A stretch of DNA of 35,838 nt from Peptostreptococcaceae bacterium oral taxon 113 str. W5053 (lineage in GTDB: Bacteria > Bacillota > Clostridia > Tissierellales > Peptoniphilaceae). The translations under genes and the position numbers were made by a program. Positions 24,536 through 34,171 of the stretch are shown here, one piece after another. The notes under the pieces were generated by a model. It ran no database searches, had not been told where the DNA came from, and saw only the letters and a list, made by a program, of their open reading frames with translations. Position 1 is the stretch's first letter. Every line of letters starts with the position of its first letter. The DNA is taken from positions 1-35,838 of the forward strand of contig KI259738.1 of NCBI GenBank assembly GCA_000467935.1. Direction: 5' to 3'.

Positions 24536-25605
24536 TAGGAATAGTTGGAGCTACTGGAGATATTGGCTTGGAATGCGCCAAAATCTTGAATGATTATGGA
24601 ATTCAATCTTTAAAATTAGGATATAGAAAAAAAGAAAAGGTTGTTAAGAGTAAAAATATTTTTAAATTTGTAAACTTGGAGGATATAAATTCTTGTGTTG
24701 AGTTTATTGAGGGATGTGACTGTATTATAAATTGTTCAAGGTATTCAGATTCAGCAATATTTAATTTGATAGATACAGTTAATAAAAATAGGTGTATTCT
24801 TATAGACTTAAGTTATTATGATTTTTATGAGAAGATTGCTTTTGGAGGAGGAACTATATACCATGGCGTTGGTTCATCACCGGGATTGATGGAATCATTG
24901 CCAATCATTATTTCTAAGATTTTTGATAAAACTCATAGTTTTCAAATATATTATGCATCTATTGGAAAATTTACTTGTAATGCGGCCAAAGAGTACTTGA
25001 GATATTTAAATGAGGATAGCTTTTATGCAACATCAATCTTAAATTCAGGAAATATAGAGCCTTATTTGGAGAGAAATAAAACAATAACATTGCCAATAAG
25101 TAGCGAAAAATGGATGTTATTTCCATATATTGATAAGAGAACACTTAAAGTTTGTAGAGAAATAGATGTGGAAAATGCCATGTTTAATATGTGCATAAAT
25201 GATGGATATATTTACAATTTTCTAAAGAATATTCGTTCTAACAGTGTGGGAAACATAAATAAAATGGCACGAAAATTAGTAGATATATCTCATTTAGATA
25301 ATATTGGAAAAACAGAATTTTGTGGTTTTGTCTTAGAAGCAATTGGAATTAAAGATGAAAACATGATAGAAGCCAAGCTAATTATAAAAAGTACGTCACC
25401 GACTAGATTAACAGCTTTAACAGCAGCGGCTGTCTCTCTTTTAGCTTTGGAACATGATAATAAATCTGAAGTCAAAGATATGAGTGAATTTCCTTGGTTG
25501 AATAATCTACTTGATAAGATGATGGATATGGATAGCACATTTTATTACAGATCGAGCAAAGGATCAAATATAGTATTGGACAATATCTTTGAAGGAGAAG
25601 TATAA
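24532..25605 (+). CDS. Saccharopine-dehydrogenase-like NAD(P)-dependent reductase
   Basis: 357 residues with an N-terminal Rossmann fold (GIVGATGDIGLECAKIL), a glycine-rich stretch GGTIYHGVGSSPGLMESLP after the fifth strand, and a mixed C-terminal domain, the layout of saccharopine dehydrogenase/reductase-like proteins. Conserved spacing and a four-base ATGA overlap with the carrier protein gene place it in the assembly line. Possible roles are reduction of a ring imine, or of a carbonyl formed during release; the sequence does not decide. I know of no assigned role in yersiniabactin or pyochelin synthesis, which lack this gene. Confidence 0.7.
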   Translation: MIGIVGATGDIGLECAKILNDYGIQSLKLGYRKKEKVVKSKNIFKFVNLEDINSCVEFIEGCDCIINCSRYSDSAIFNLIDTVNKNRCILIDLSYYDFYEKIAFGGGTIYHGVGSSPGLMESLPIIISKIFDKTHSFQIYYASIGKFTCNAAKEYLRYLNEDSFYATSILNSGNIEPYLERNKTITLPISSEKWMLFPYIDKRTLKVCREIDVENAMFNMCINDGYIYNFLKNIRSNSVGNINKMARKLVDISHLDNIGKTEFCGFVLEAIGIKDENMIEAKLIIKSTSPTRLTALTAAAVSLLALEHDNKSEVKDMSEFPWLNNLLDKMMDMDSTFYYRSSKGSNIVLDNIFEGEV

Positions 25606-26655
25606 ATGAAAAAAAGATTGAAAACCGTAGTTTGTGGAACAACTTTTGGAGAGTTCTATTTAAAAGCATTAGAGGAGGCAGAGTTAGACTTTCAAATTGT
25701 AGGGATCATTGGAAGAGGAAGTGAAAGAACATTGAATTTTTCAAAAAAATACAATGTTCCATTATATTTAAATATTGGAGAGTTGCCCCTAGATGTAGAT
25801 TTAGCTTGTGTTATTGTTAGGAGCGAGGGAACGGGTGGAGATGGCACAGAATTATGTGCTGCTTTATTAAACAGAGGAATACATGTGATCCAAGAACAAC
25901 CTGTTTATCAAAAACATTTATATAGGTGTTATAAAATAGCAAGAGAAAAAAAACTTATTTATTTGACAGCAAATTTATATTCAAATCTATCGAATATGGA
26001 GAGTTTTGCGATGTATGCAAAAAAATTAAATGAACTTTCTAAATTAGAGTATATAAGTGCTTCATTTTCAACACAATTATCATACATAGCTTTGGATTTA
26101 TTAGCTATATGTGGTATATCAGGTGATTTGAAATTAGACAACGGTGTTATAAAAGGATTAGGACCATTTGATATATTGTGTGGGAAGATAAGATCTATAC
26201 CTATTTTAATAGAATTTAATAATCAATTGAACCCACAATTTCCTGATTACAATATGCACTTGATGTATAGTTTTAAATTTTATTATGAAGATGGGGTACT
26301 ATTGATAAGTGATGCATATGGAGATGTTATATGGCGTCCACGGACATACATAAAAGAGGCTAAAGCTGATGTGGATATAGGTAAAGAAACAATTTATGAA
26401 GTTTTGAATTCTTTAAAAAAAACAAGCATTTCAGATTTTTTTCAAACACATTGGATTGATTCAATAAAGGCAGAATTAATTAAGATGAAAAAGTATATAG
26501 CTGATGGGAACCTTGATGTTCAAAGAGTAAACAGAGAATTATCGACATCAAAAAAGTGGGAAATTTTACAAAAAAAGGCAGGATATGCAAAGTTTATAGA
26601 GACTAATAAAAATAAGTTGCTTTTCTTGGATGATATTAAAAATTTCAAAGGTTAA
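25606..26655 (+). CDS. Second thiazolinyl imine reductase paralogue, His replaced by Gln
   Basis: 349 residues, a clear relative of the protein at 20617: VCGTTFGEFY at the Rossmann loop, GRGSERTLNFSKKY, and ANLY with Y125 retained. At the position of H94 of the first paralogue it has Q98 (VIQEQPVY against VMQEHPIH). Irp3 work proposed this histidine or the nearby tyrosine as the proton donor, so the change could mean altered chemistry, another ring as substrate, or a structural role. It starts at the base after the preceding stop codon, with GAAGGAG inside the upstream gene. Confidence 0.85.
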   Translation: MKKRLKTVVCGTTFGEFYLKALEEAELDFQIVGIIGRGSERTLNFSKKYNVPLYLNIGELPLDVDLACVIVRSEGTGGDGTELCAALLNRGIHVIQEQPVYQKHLYRCYKIAREKKLIYLTANLYSNLSNMESFAMYAKKLNELSKLEYISASFSTQLSYIALDLLAICGISGDLKLDNGVIKGLGPFDILCGKIRSIPILIEFNNQLNPQFPDYNMHLMYSFKFYYEDGVLLISDAYGDVIWRPRTYIKEAKADVDIGKETIYEVLNSLKKTSISDFFQTHWIDSIKAELIKMKKYIADGNLDVQRVNRELSTSKKWEILQKKAGYAKFIETNKNKLLFLDDIKNFKG

Positions 26656-26672
26656 TTTTGGAGGTAAAGATA

Positions 26673-29600
26673 ATGGAAAATATTTTTAAGGAAATAGTTG
26701 AAAAGTGTTCTAAGCAAGGCATTGATCTATATGTTGATGGTGAAAAATTAAAATATAAATCCATAAGCGGTAATTTAGCTGAGGATATTTTGATGGAGCT
26801 TAAATTAAATAAAGAAGGACTTACAAAGTATATTAAGAAAATTCAAGATAAATATGATGACAGAGACAATTATGCACCATTTCCATTATCAGCAGTTCAA
26901 ACATCGTATTTATTTGGTAGAGGAGACTTACATTCCTATGGGAATGTATCTTGTCATATTTATCAAGAATTTTTATATGAAGATTTAAATATTTCAAAAG
27001 TGCAAGAATCTTGGAATTATTTAATAAATAAACATGATATGTTAAGAGCGGTTATTTTTCAAGAAGGATATCAAAAAATATTACCAAAAGTTCCGAAATA
27101 CGAAATTATTACTGGAGACAGGATATCTATTAGAGAGCAGTTAGAGAATAAGATATATCAATTAGAAAAATGGCCGATGTTTGATATTGGCATATCAAAT
27201 TGTGATGGAAAATCAATTTTACATTTTTCAATGGATTTTATGATATGCGATTGGTCAAGTATATGGCAACTTTTATTAGAGTTTGAAATGAAATATTTTA
27301 ATGAAATAGAAACTGAAAAACAATCTGAAATATCATTCAGAAATTATATAATAGATGAAGAAAGGGCGAAAGAGAAATCGGAATACAAGAAAGCGAAAAT
27401 GTATTGGAGTCAAAAGATTAAGGAACTTAAAACAGCTCCAGTGCTTCCCTTAAAAACTCTAAAAGAAACAGATAATTATAAATTTAAAAGAATGTCTTTA
27501 ACCTTAAATCGAAGTATGTGGGATAAATTTAAAAATTTGTCTCAAACTCATGCTTTAACACCAACAGCATCAGTATTGACTGTATATAGTGAAGTTTTAA
27601 AAAAGTGGAGTTTAGAAAAGGAATTCCTTATAAATTTGACGTTATTTAACAAGAAAAATTTAGGGGGAAATATAGAATATTTAATAGGCGACTTCACAAA
27701 TACTTCTATTATTTCAATCAAGAATACAAGAGAATCTTTTGTAGGAATGGCTAGGAAGGTAAATGAAGAATTGTTCAATTCCATAGACAATAGTTTGTAT
27801 TCCGGTGTTGATATATTGAGAGATATTTCTAAATTAAATAGCTCCAAAAATTTTTTAGCACCATATGTTTTTACAAGTGCAATAGGATTAATTAAAGAAA
27901 GCCTGCTTGGGAGATATGTGTATGGAATATCTCAAACACCTCAAGTATTTATTGACTGCCAAGTGATGGATACTGATTTAGGTTTACAGATTAATTGGGA
28001 TGTACGTGAAGGAATATTTGAAGATGATATGCTACAAGATATGTTTAGGGTGTTTGAGAAGATTTTAATAAATTTATCAAACAATGAAGCTGCATGGGGA
28101 AAGCAATTTGAAGTTGATATTCCTAGATGGCAACATGAAAGTAGAAAAAAGGCAAATAATACAAATAAAATATTTGAAAATAAGACACTAATAGATGATT
28201 TTTTGGAGAAAGTAAAATCCTATCCAGATAAAACTGCTGTTATAGATTCCATGGGGAAAATATCTTATAAAGAACTATACAATAAGTCAGTATCCATAGC
28301 TTTAGCACTAAAAGAAAATAATGTAAAAAAAGGTGAACATGTAATTGTAAAGCTACCACATAATAAGAGCCAGATCTATAGTGTTTTGGGAATACTTATG
28401 TTAGGAGCGATATATGTTCCGGTTGATGTCAATATAGGAGAAAAAAGATTTGAAAGTATATTAGAACAATGTAATTGTAAAGTTATTTTGACAAATGGTA
28501 GAGGTAGCAGTAGGAGACATGAAACTTTTATGAACATTCATGATATAATTTACAGCTCAGATTTGATTGATAGATTTGAAATGGAGCATATTAGTTCAGA
28601 TGATATAGCATATATCATATTTACATCGGGGACTACTGGAATTCCCAAAGGTGTTGTAATGAGTCATAGTGCAGCATTTAATACTATATATGATATAAAT
28701 CAAAAATTTGGAGTATCTGAGAGAGATTGTTTGTTAGGGATATCAAAATTAAACTTTGATTTATCCGTTTATGATATATTTGGTTTATTGTCAGTTGGGG
28801 GAACCATAGTATATCCAGATGAAAGTGAATATTTAAATCCAGCTCATTGGGATGAATTAGTTAAAAGGAATTCTGTGACTATATGGAATACAGTACCAGC
28901 ATTAATGGAACTTTATTTGAGTTACTTAGAAAGTATATCAGAAGAACAAAATTCTGTTGAACTTATTCTATTATCGGGGGATTGGATTCCTTTAAATATG
29001 CCTGATTCATTGCAAAAATCTTTTGTTAAATCCAAAGTAATAGCATTGGGAGGTGCGACGGAAGCTGCTATTTGGTCGAACTATCATGAATATAAAGGCC
29101 TCGAAAAAGGATGGCTTAGTATTCCATATGGAAAACCACTAAGTAATCAACAGTTTTTTGTACTAGATGAAAATTTAGAAGATTGTCCGGTATATTGTGA
29201 AGGAAGTTTATATATAGCTGGTAGGGGATTGGCATGTGGATATTTAGGAGACAAACAATTAACAGAAGAAAAGTTTTTTATTCATCCCAAAAAACAAATT
29301 AGGCTTTATTCTACTGGAGATTCAGGACGTTACTTATCGAACGGAGAAATAGAGTTCCTTGGCAGAAAGGATAATCAGGTAAAGATAAGAGGCCATAGAA
29401 TAGAGCTTGGGGAAGTAAAAAATGCTTTAATAGAGCAACAAGGGATTGATGATGTGATTGTTAGAGTTAACTATGATAAGGATGATATGCCAATTGAAGT
29501 TATTGCTAAAATAGAAAGAGATAATCATATAGTTGATGAAATAGTTACTGAACAGGAGGATGAATATCTTGGTGGATTTGAAATGATAGAAGACAGTATT

Positions 29601-32048
29601 AGTCGGAAAATGGATTTTGAGCTTTATCGACACATATGCAAGCAAAGAGATATAGTGTGTTTATATTCAATGTTAAATGCACTAATAGATTTAGAAGCAT
29701 TAAAAAAGATTGATTCAGATTTATATGTATATGATAAATCTTTATCCAAGATAGATTTAAAATATCATAAAATTGTAGATAAATGGCTAAACCAACTTGA
29801 AATAAATGGCATTGTTTATCCAAAAGGAGACGTATATATAGTTTCTAAAAGAATAAACAAAGAATCACTGGACACTATATGGAATGATTGCATTTTAATG
29901 TGGAATAGTAAATTCGGTGATATCAATATGATGTATTATATTAGGGAAAATATTGAAAATTTAAAAGAAATTCTAAAAAACAAAGTGGATCCTAGAGGAA
30001 TCCTTTATCCTAACGGATCAAAGAAATATACGGAATCTCTTTATGAAAAAAGTATATTTTCTGTTTTGATTAATGACTATTACTGCAAGTTTTTAGAGAA
30101 TTATTTGAAGGATAATAAAAAAAGAAAGTTAAGAATTTTAGAAATTGGTGCAGGAACTGGTGCAACAACAAAAAAGTTGTTAAAAATACTTGAAGGTAAT
30201 GATTATGAATATCATTTTACAGATTTACAAAAATATTTCTTACCACATTCCAAAGAGGTTTTTAAAGATAACAGAAATATATTAGTTTATCAACTAGATA
30301 TAAATGAAGATCCAATAGAAAAAGGATTGCAACCTAATTATTTTGACATTATTATAGGAGCTTATGTCTTAGAAAATGTAAAAGATATTGCTAAGAGTAT
30401 ATCTTATATTAGGGATTTATTAGCTCCCCAAGGATATTTGTTGTTTTCTGAACCTATTAGAAATGAACCATGGTTATTAGTGTCTCAAGCACTTATGATG
30501 GAAGAACCTACTGATAGTACAAGAAAAGAAAGTGTATTTATGGATTCATCAGCCTGGAAAAATATATTACTTGCAGTTGACAATAGTTATAAAACTTTTA
30601 ATTTCCCGAATGAGAATAATCCATTAAGTATTTTTGGAGCAACTCTTTTTATCAAAAAATTTAAAAAGAATTTTATGAAAATAGATAGAGAAAAAATATA
30701 TGAAGGAATTAAAAAGTATTTACCCAGCTATATGCTTCCATCTAAAATTTACTATCTGGAGTCTATGTTATTGACTAGCAATGGGAAAATTGATTTAAAA
30801 AATAATTTTAATATAATGAATATAGAAAATGATAGAGAACTAATTAATAAGATTGATAATGAGATGATATCTGAAACTGAAAAAGAAATCATAAAAATTT
30901 GTGAAAAGTTATTAGAAACTGAAAATTTGAAGTTAGAGTCAAACTTTTATGATTTTGGTGCGGATTCATTAATTATTGCGAAGATAGCAACAGAAATAAA
31001 GAACACGTTTAACAAAGCTGTTTCATTTGAAGCGTTACTGAGAGAAATAATCAATAACCCTTGTGCATCCGGAATTTCTACTTTTATGAAAAAAAATAGT
31101 GATGAGGTTGTAGAAAAGGATTCTGATGCTGAGGAAGTGGTGTATACTAAAATCTACAAGACATCAGATAGGGCGAATATTTCTAAGTTAAGAGTGCTTG
31201 TACATGGGGCTTTTGGTAGTTGGGAAAACTTTGAATATTTAGCGACAGAGCTATCTCAACAGAATGTAGGAGATGTGTTGATATTAGGCGTTTCAAATAC
31301 CGAAAAATATTTAGAATTTGATATCAAAACATTGGTACCTGTGTTGGCAGATATGTATTGTAAAAAAATAATAGAATTAAATGCCAAAGAGGTTCAGTTG
31401 ATAGGATATAGCTTTAGTGGAGTTGTCGCATTGGAAGTGGCTAGGAGACTTTTAGAATTGGGAATCAATGTTGTTAATTTATCTATAATTGAAGGGGGAA
31501 CAATTCCAGAGAATAGTTTTGATGAATTGCCACTTGAACTAATATTTATATATGCATTTGATGTAAATTTAGAGGATTTAGGTATTGAAAAAATTGATAT
31601 ATTTGATGATATTTATTCATCAATTGATATTAATAGAAATATATTAACACTATCAAATATTTTAAATCAATTTAACACAGAAGAAGATAAACATATAATT
31701 ATAGAATTAAGCAACATGTCACAACAGGATAGGTTTAAGAAATATCATTCTATTATTAACAGAAAGCAAGAACAAACATTGTCTATTAATTCTTTGTTTG
31801 AGTTATATAAAGTATTTGAACATTCAATAGAGGCTCAAAAATATAATCCGGATCTTTTCTTTGGGGATATTGATTATTATATTGCTAAGGGCAATAAAGG
31901 CGCATATAAATATATTGAACTTTTAGTTGAAAGATGGAAAGATGTAATTATCGGTGATATAAATAAAGTGTATATAGAGGGCGATCATTATAGTTGTGTA
32001 CAAAATAAAAATAATGCAAAACAATTAGCAATGTTAATGAAAAGATAA
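26673..32048 (+). CDS. NRPS: TubC docking-Cy-A(C-MT)-PCP-TE, terminal module
   Basis: 1791 residues from ATG 26673 (GGAGG eight bases upstream; an in-frame TTG at 26658 is less likely). Docking domain 1-60; Cy about 65-480 with D188-FMIC-D193; adenylation about 500-1400 with TSGTTGIPKG near 650, FDLSVYDIFG near 693 and GGATEAAIW near 792, a cysteine-type domain; an inserted methyltransferase about 960-1330 with an intact SAM loop GAGTG (G1159-G1163); PCP with S1432 in DFGADSL; thioesterase from about 1500 with GYSFSG (S1580) and H1772 in GDHYSC. It should add and cyclise the last cysteine, C-methylate its alpha carbon (as HMWP1 and watasemycin-type enzymes do), and release the product. Unlike HMWP1 it has no polyketide domains. 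Confidence 0.93.
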   Translation: MENIFKEIVEKCSKQGIDLYVDGEKLKYKSISGNLAEDILMELKLNKEGLTKYIKKIQDKYDDRDNYAPFPLSAVQTSYLFGRGDLHSYGNVSCHIYQEFLYEDLNISKVQESWNYLINKHDMLRAVIFQEGYQKILPKVPKYEIITGDRISIREQLENKIYQLEKWPMFDIGISNCDGKSILHFSMDFMICDWSSIWQLLLEFEMKYFNEIETEKQSEISFRNYIIDEERAKEKSEYKKAKMYWSQKIKELKTAPVLPLKTLKETDNYKFKRMSLTLNRSMWDKFKNLSQTHALTPTASVLTVYSEVLKKWSLEKEFLINLTLFNKKNLGGNIEYLIGDFTNTSIISIKNTRESFVGMARKVNEELFNSIDNSLYSGVDILRDISKLNSSKNFLAPYVFTSAIGLIKESLLGRYVYGISQTPQVFIDCQVMDTDLGLQINWDVREGIFEDDMLQDMFRVFEKILINLSNNEAAWGKQFEVDIPRWQHESRKKANNTNKIFENKTLIDDFLEKVKSYPDKTAVIDSMGKISYKELYNKSVSIALALKENNVKKGEHVIVKLPHNKSQIYSVLGILMLGAIYVPVDVNIGEKRFESILEQCNCKVILTNGRGSSRRHETFMNIHDIIYSSDLIDRFEMEHISSDDIAYIIFTSGTTGIPKGVVMSHSAAFNTIYDINQKFGVSERDCLLGISKLNFDLSVYDIFGLLSVGGTIVYPDESEYLNPAHWDELVKRNSVTIWNTVPALMELYLSYLESISEEQNSVELILLSGDWIPLNMPDSLQKSFVKSKVIALGGATEAAIWSNYHEYKGLEKGWLSIPYGKPLSNQQFFVLDENLEDCPVYCEGSLYIAGRGLACGYLGDKQLTEEKFFIHPKKQIRLYSTGDSGRYLSNGEIEFLGRKDNQVKIRGHRIELGEVKNALIEQQGIDDVIVRVNYDKDDMPIEVIAKIERDNHIVDEIVTEQEDEYLGGFEMIEDSISRKMDFELYRHICKQRDIVCLYSMLNALIDLEALKKIDSDLYVYDKSLSKIDLKYHKIVDKWLNQLEINGIVYPKGDVYIVSKRINKESLDTIWNDCILMWNSKFGDINMMYYIRENIENLKEILKNKVDPRGILYPNGSKKYTESLYEKSIFSVLINDYYCKFLENYLKDNKKRKLRILEIGAGTGATTKKLLKILEGNDYEYHFTDLQKYFLPHSKEVFKDNRNILVYQLDINEDPIEKGLQPNYFDIIIGAYVLENVKDIAKSISYIRDLLAPQGYLLFSEPIRNEPWLLVSQALMMEEPTDSTRKESVFMDSSAWKNILLAVDNSYKTFNFPNENNPLSIFGATLFIKKFKKNFMKIDREKIYEGIKKYLPSYMLPSKIYYLESMLLTSNGKIDLKNNFNIMNIENDRELINKIDNEMISETEKEIIKICEKLLETENLKLESNFYDFGADSLIIAKIATEIKNTFNKAVSFEALLREIINNPCASGISTFMKKNSDEVVEKDSDAEEVVYTKIYKTSDRANISKLRVLVHGAFGSWENFEYLATELSQQNVGDVLILGVSNTEKYLEFDIKTLVPVLADMYCKKIIELNAKEVQLIGYSFSGVVALEVARRLLELGINVVNLSIIEGGTIPENSFDELPLELIFIYAFDVNLEDLGIEKIDIFDDIYSSIDINRNILTLSNILNQFNTEEDKHIIIELSNMSQQDRFKKYHSIINRKQEQTLSINSLFELYKVFEHSIEAQKYNPDLFFGDIDYYIAKGNKGAYKYIELLVERWKDVIIGDINKVYIEGDHYSCVQNKNNAKQLAMLMKR

Positions 32049-32066
32049 ATATATAAAGGAGATGCC

Positions 32067-34163
32067 ATGGAAGAAACTAATGTTTTAATATGTGGTAATT
32101 TAAAAGAAGGTTATTTATTGAAAGAGAAGGTCAAGCTTTGCATATTGGATACTGAAGAAGAAGTAGCACAAAAAAACGCATATTTTAAAAATCTTAAATT
32201 ATATAATTCTATTTCTCAGTTACCAAGCAGTATTAAATTGGCATATATTCCTAAAACATCTTTGATAGCTGCTAATAATTCTTGTTTGAGGCAAGAATTA
32301 TTAGCAGCAGGAATTTCTGTGTTTGATGAACTCCCTAAGGATTTAAATCAAATAAAAAATTGTTTGCAAATTGCTAACAATAGAAAGGTTTACTACATTC
32401 CTGAATTACCTGGCTTAAATGATGATTTTTTTATCAAATGTGTAAATATATTACATGTAGAGTTTAATAAAAATAATATTTTATATATAGATGGTATATT
32501 TTCTAATGTATCGCTGTATTATGTTTTAAAAATCATTAAAGAAGGATTGCAAACAAATCAAAAAATACAAGTGACAAATTATTATAGTCATTCGGTAATT
32601 TTGACGCTACTGGGTTATATTTTAAGTATTCCATTTTGTGCTCAAATATATCAGGTAAACATTACTAAAGAATACAATTATACTGAGTTTAGTGATGAAT
32701 TAAAAATATTTACAAGAGATGGATGTATAACAATGGATTGCATCAACAGAAAAGTATCATATAATAGCAAAAAATTAAAAGAATCAATATCTATTGATGA
32801 TCAGGAGTTTAAAATAAAGAAGTGTAACAAATTAAATATAAGTAAAATTATTAATTTTGATATAGATTTAATTTATTACCGTTCACGAATTCAAGAGATA
32901 TTAAATGACTTTGTATTCATGGAAGAATTTAATAAAGTGTTGTTTTGTAATAAAATTGAAATAGAATGCAATGAGATTCAAAGTCTTAAGTCATCGCATT
33001 ATATAACATTTAAAGATAAATCAAACTGTAGGTATTTATCTGATATAGACAAAGAAATTATTGAGATAGAGGAAAATTATTCGCATATACCAGATGATTA
33101 TTTGCTAAAATACAAAAAGACAATACATGATTATATTTTAGAAGAGTTGTTTGATTTTTTTGTAGAAAATGAAGTTTTTGTCAGGAAAAACGTCGTTTAT
33201 ACCGATGATTTTATTATCAATCATTCTTTTAAGAATAGGAATACAAGAATTATAAAAAGATGGTTAATGAAACTCATATCAGGAAATTTTATAAAATATG
33301 AGAATGGAAATTATTGGTCTGTTAGGGATTCTCAAAAAGATGATATTGAGCAACTTTTTTATGAACTTCGCAAATTATGGGATTGGAAATTAGGTAGTCC
33401 ATATTCAATGGACTATATAAGAGAAAATATAAAAAAATTAAAAGAGTTGTTTGATGGGAAAATAGATTGTAATACTATATTATTTCCAGAAAGTGATATT
33501 AGATATGCTACTGCTTTGTATAAAGATAATATAATCTACAGATTTTTAAATGAAATAATTGGAATACAAGTTGTTAATTATGTAAATGAACATTTTGATA
33601 AAAAGTGTGGTAAAATAACTATACTTGAATTAGGTGCAGGTATAGGGGCGACAACAGATAACATAATTAAAAAATTGAAGGAGTATAACTTGTTTCAAAA
33701 AGTAAATTATCTATATACGGATATTTCAAAGTTTTTTTTAGATATTGGAAAAGAGAAGTACAAAGATAATTCGATAGTCCGTTATTTGAAACTTAATATA
33801 GATGATTTAAAGGAGTTAGAATCTTTGGAAGATATAGATATTATTGTTGCTGCGGGAGTTTTAAACAATTCCAAGAATCTTGAGGAAGTGATGAAAGAAC
33901 TTTTAAAAAAGATAAAACTAGATGGATTGATGTTGATCACAGAACCTATGGATGAACCAATTGAAATGTTAGTGTCACAAGTATTTATGATGGAGGAACC
34001 TAATGATGTGAGAAGTGATAAAAATAGTACCTTTTTGGGAGTGAATGATTGGTTAAATATTATTAAGAAGTACGGCAGTTTTGAAGTAAGTATTTTTCCT
34101 AAGGAAAATCATAGTTTGAGTGTATTCGGACAAAAATTGTTTATAATTAAAAATGAAAGGTAA
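32067..34163 (+). CDS. Degenerate imine reductase fused to a C-methyltransferase
   Basis: 698 residues. Residues 1 to about 300 align in outline with the two thiazolinyl imine reductases: NVLICGNLKEGY for the Rossmann start, the spacing of KLYNSISQLPSSIKLAYIP, and FDELPKDLNQIKNCLQIANNRKVYYIPEL. The GTTFG loop, the active-site histidine and the tyrosine are all lost, so this half is probably not catalytic. Residues about 380-698 match the methyltransferase insertion of the terminal NRPS (DYIRENIKKLKEL against YYIRENIENLKEI) with an intact SAM loop G523-A-G-I-G527 and the shared LVSQVFMMEEP stretch. A trans-acting C-methyltransferase guided to a ring intermediate by a dead reductase is an attractive reading. 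I know of no described protein of this layout. Confidence 0.78.
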   Translation: MEETNVLICGNLKEGYLLKEKVKLCILDTEEEVAQKNAYFKNLKLYNSISQLPSSIKLAYIPKTSLIAANNSCLRQELLAAGISVFDELPKDLNQIKNCLQIANNRKVYYIPELPGLNDDFFIKCVNILHVEFNKNNILYIDGIFSNVSLYYVLKIIKEGLQTNQKIQVTNYYSHSVILTLLGYILSIPFCAQIYQVNITKEYNYTEFSDELKIFTRDGCITMDCINRKVSYNSKKLKESISIDDQEFKIKKCNKLNISKIINFDIDLIYYRSRIQEILNDFVFMEEFNKVLFCNKIEIECNEIQSLKSSHYITFKDKSNCRYLSDIDKEIIEIEENYSHIPDDYLLKYKKTIHDYILEELFDFFVENEVFVRKNVVYTDDFIINHSFKNRNTRIIKRWLMKLISGNFIKYENGNYWSVRDSQKDDIEQLFYELRKLWDWKLGSPYSMDYIRENIKKLKELFDGKIDCNTILFPESDIRYATALYKDNIIYRFLNEIIGIQVVNYVNEHFDKKCGKITILELGAGIGATTDNIIKKLKEYNLFQKVNYLYTDISKFFLDIGKEKYKDNSIVRYLKLNIDDLKELESLEDIDIIVAAGVLNNSKNLEEVMKELLKKIKLDGLMLITEPMDEPIEMLVSQVFMMEEPNDVRSDKNSTFLGVNDWLNIIKKYGSFEVSIFPKENHSLSVFGQKLFIIKNER

Positions 34164-34171
34164 ATAAATAT

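Noticed and set aside
14417..32048. Polyketide synthase modules as in yersiniabactin HMWP1
   Set aside because: No ketosynthase or acyltransferase motifs were found in either large protein or in the small ones.
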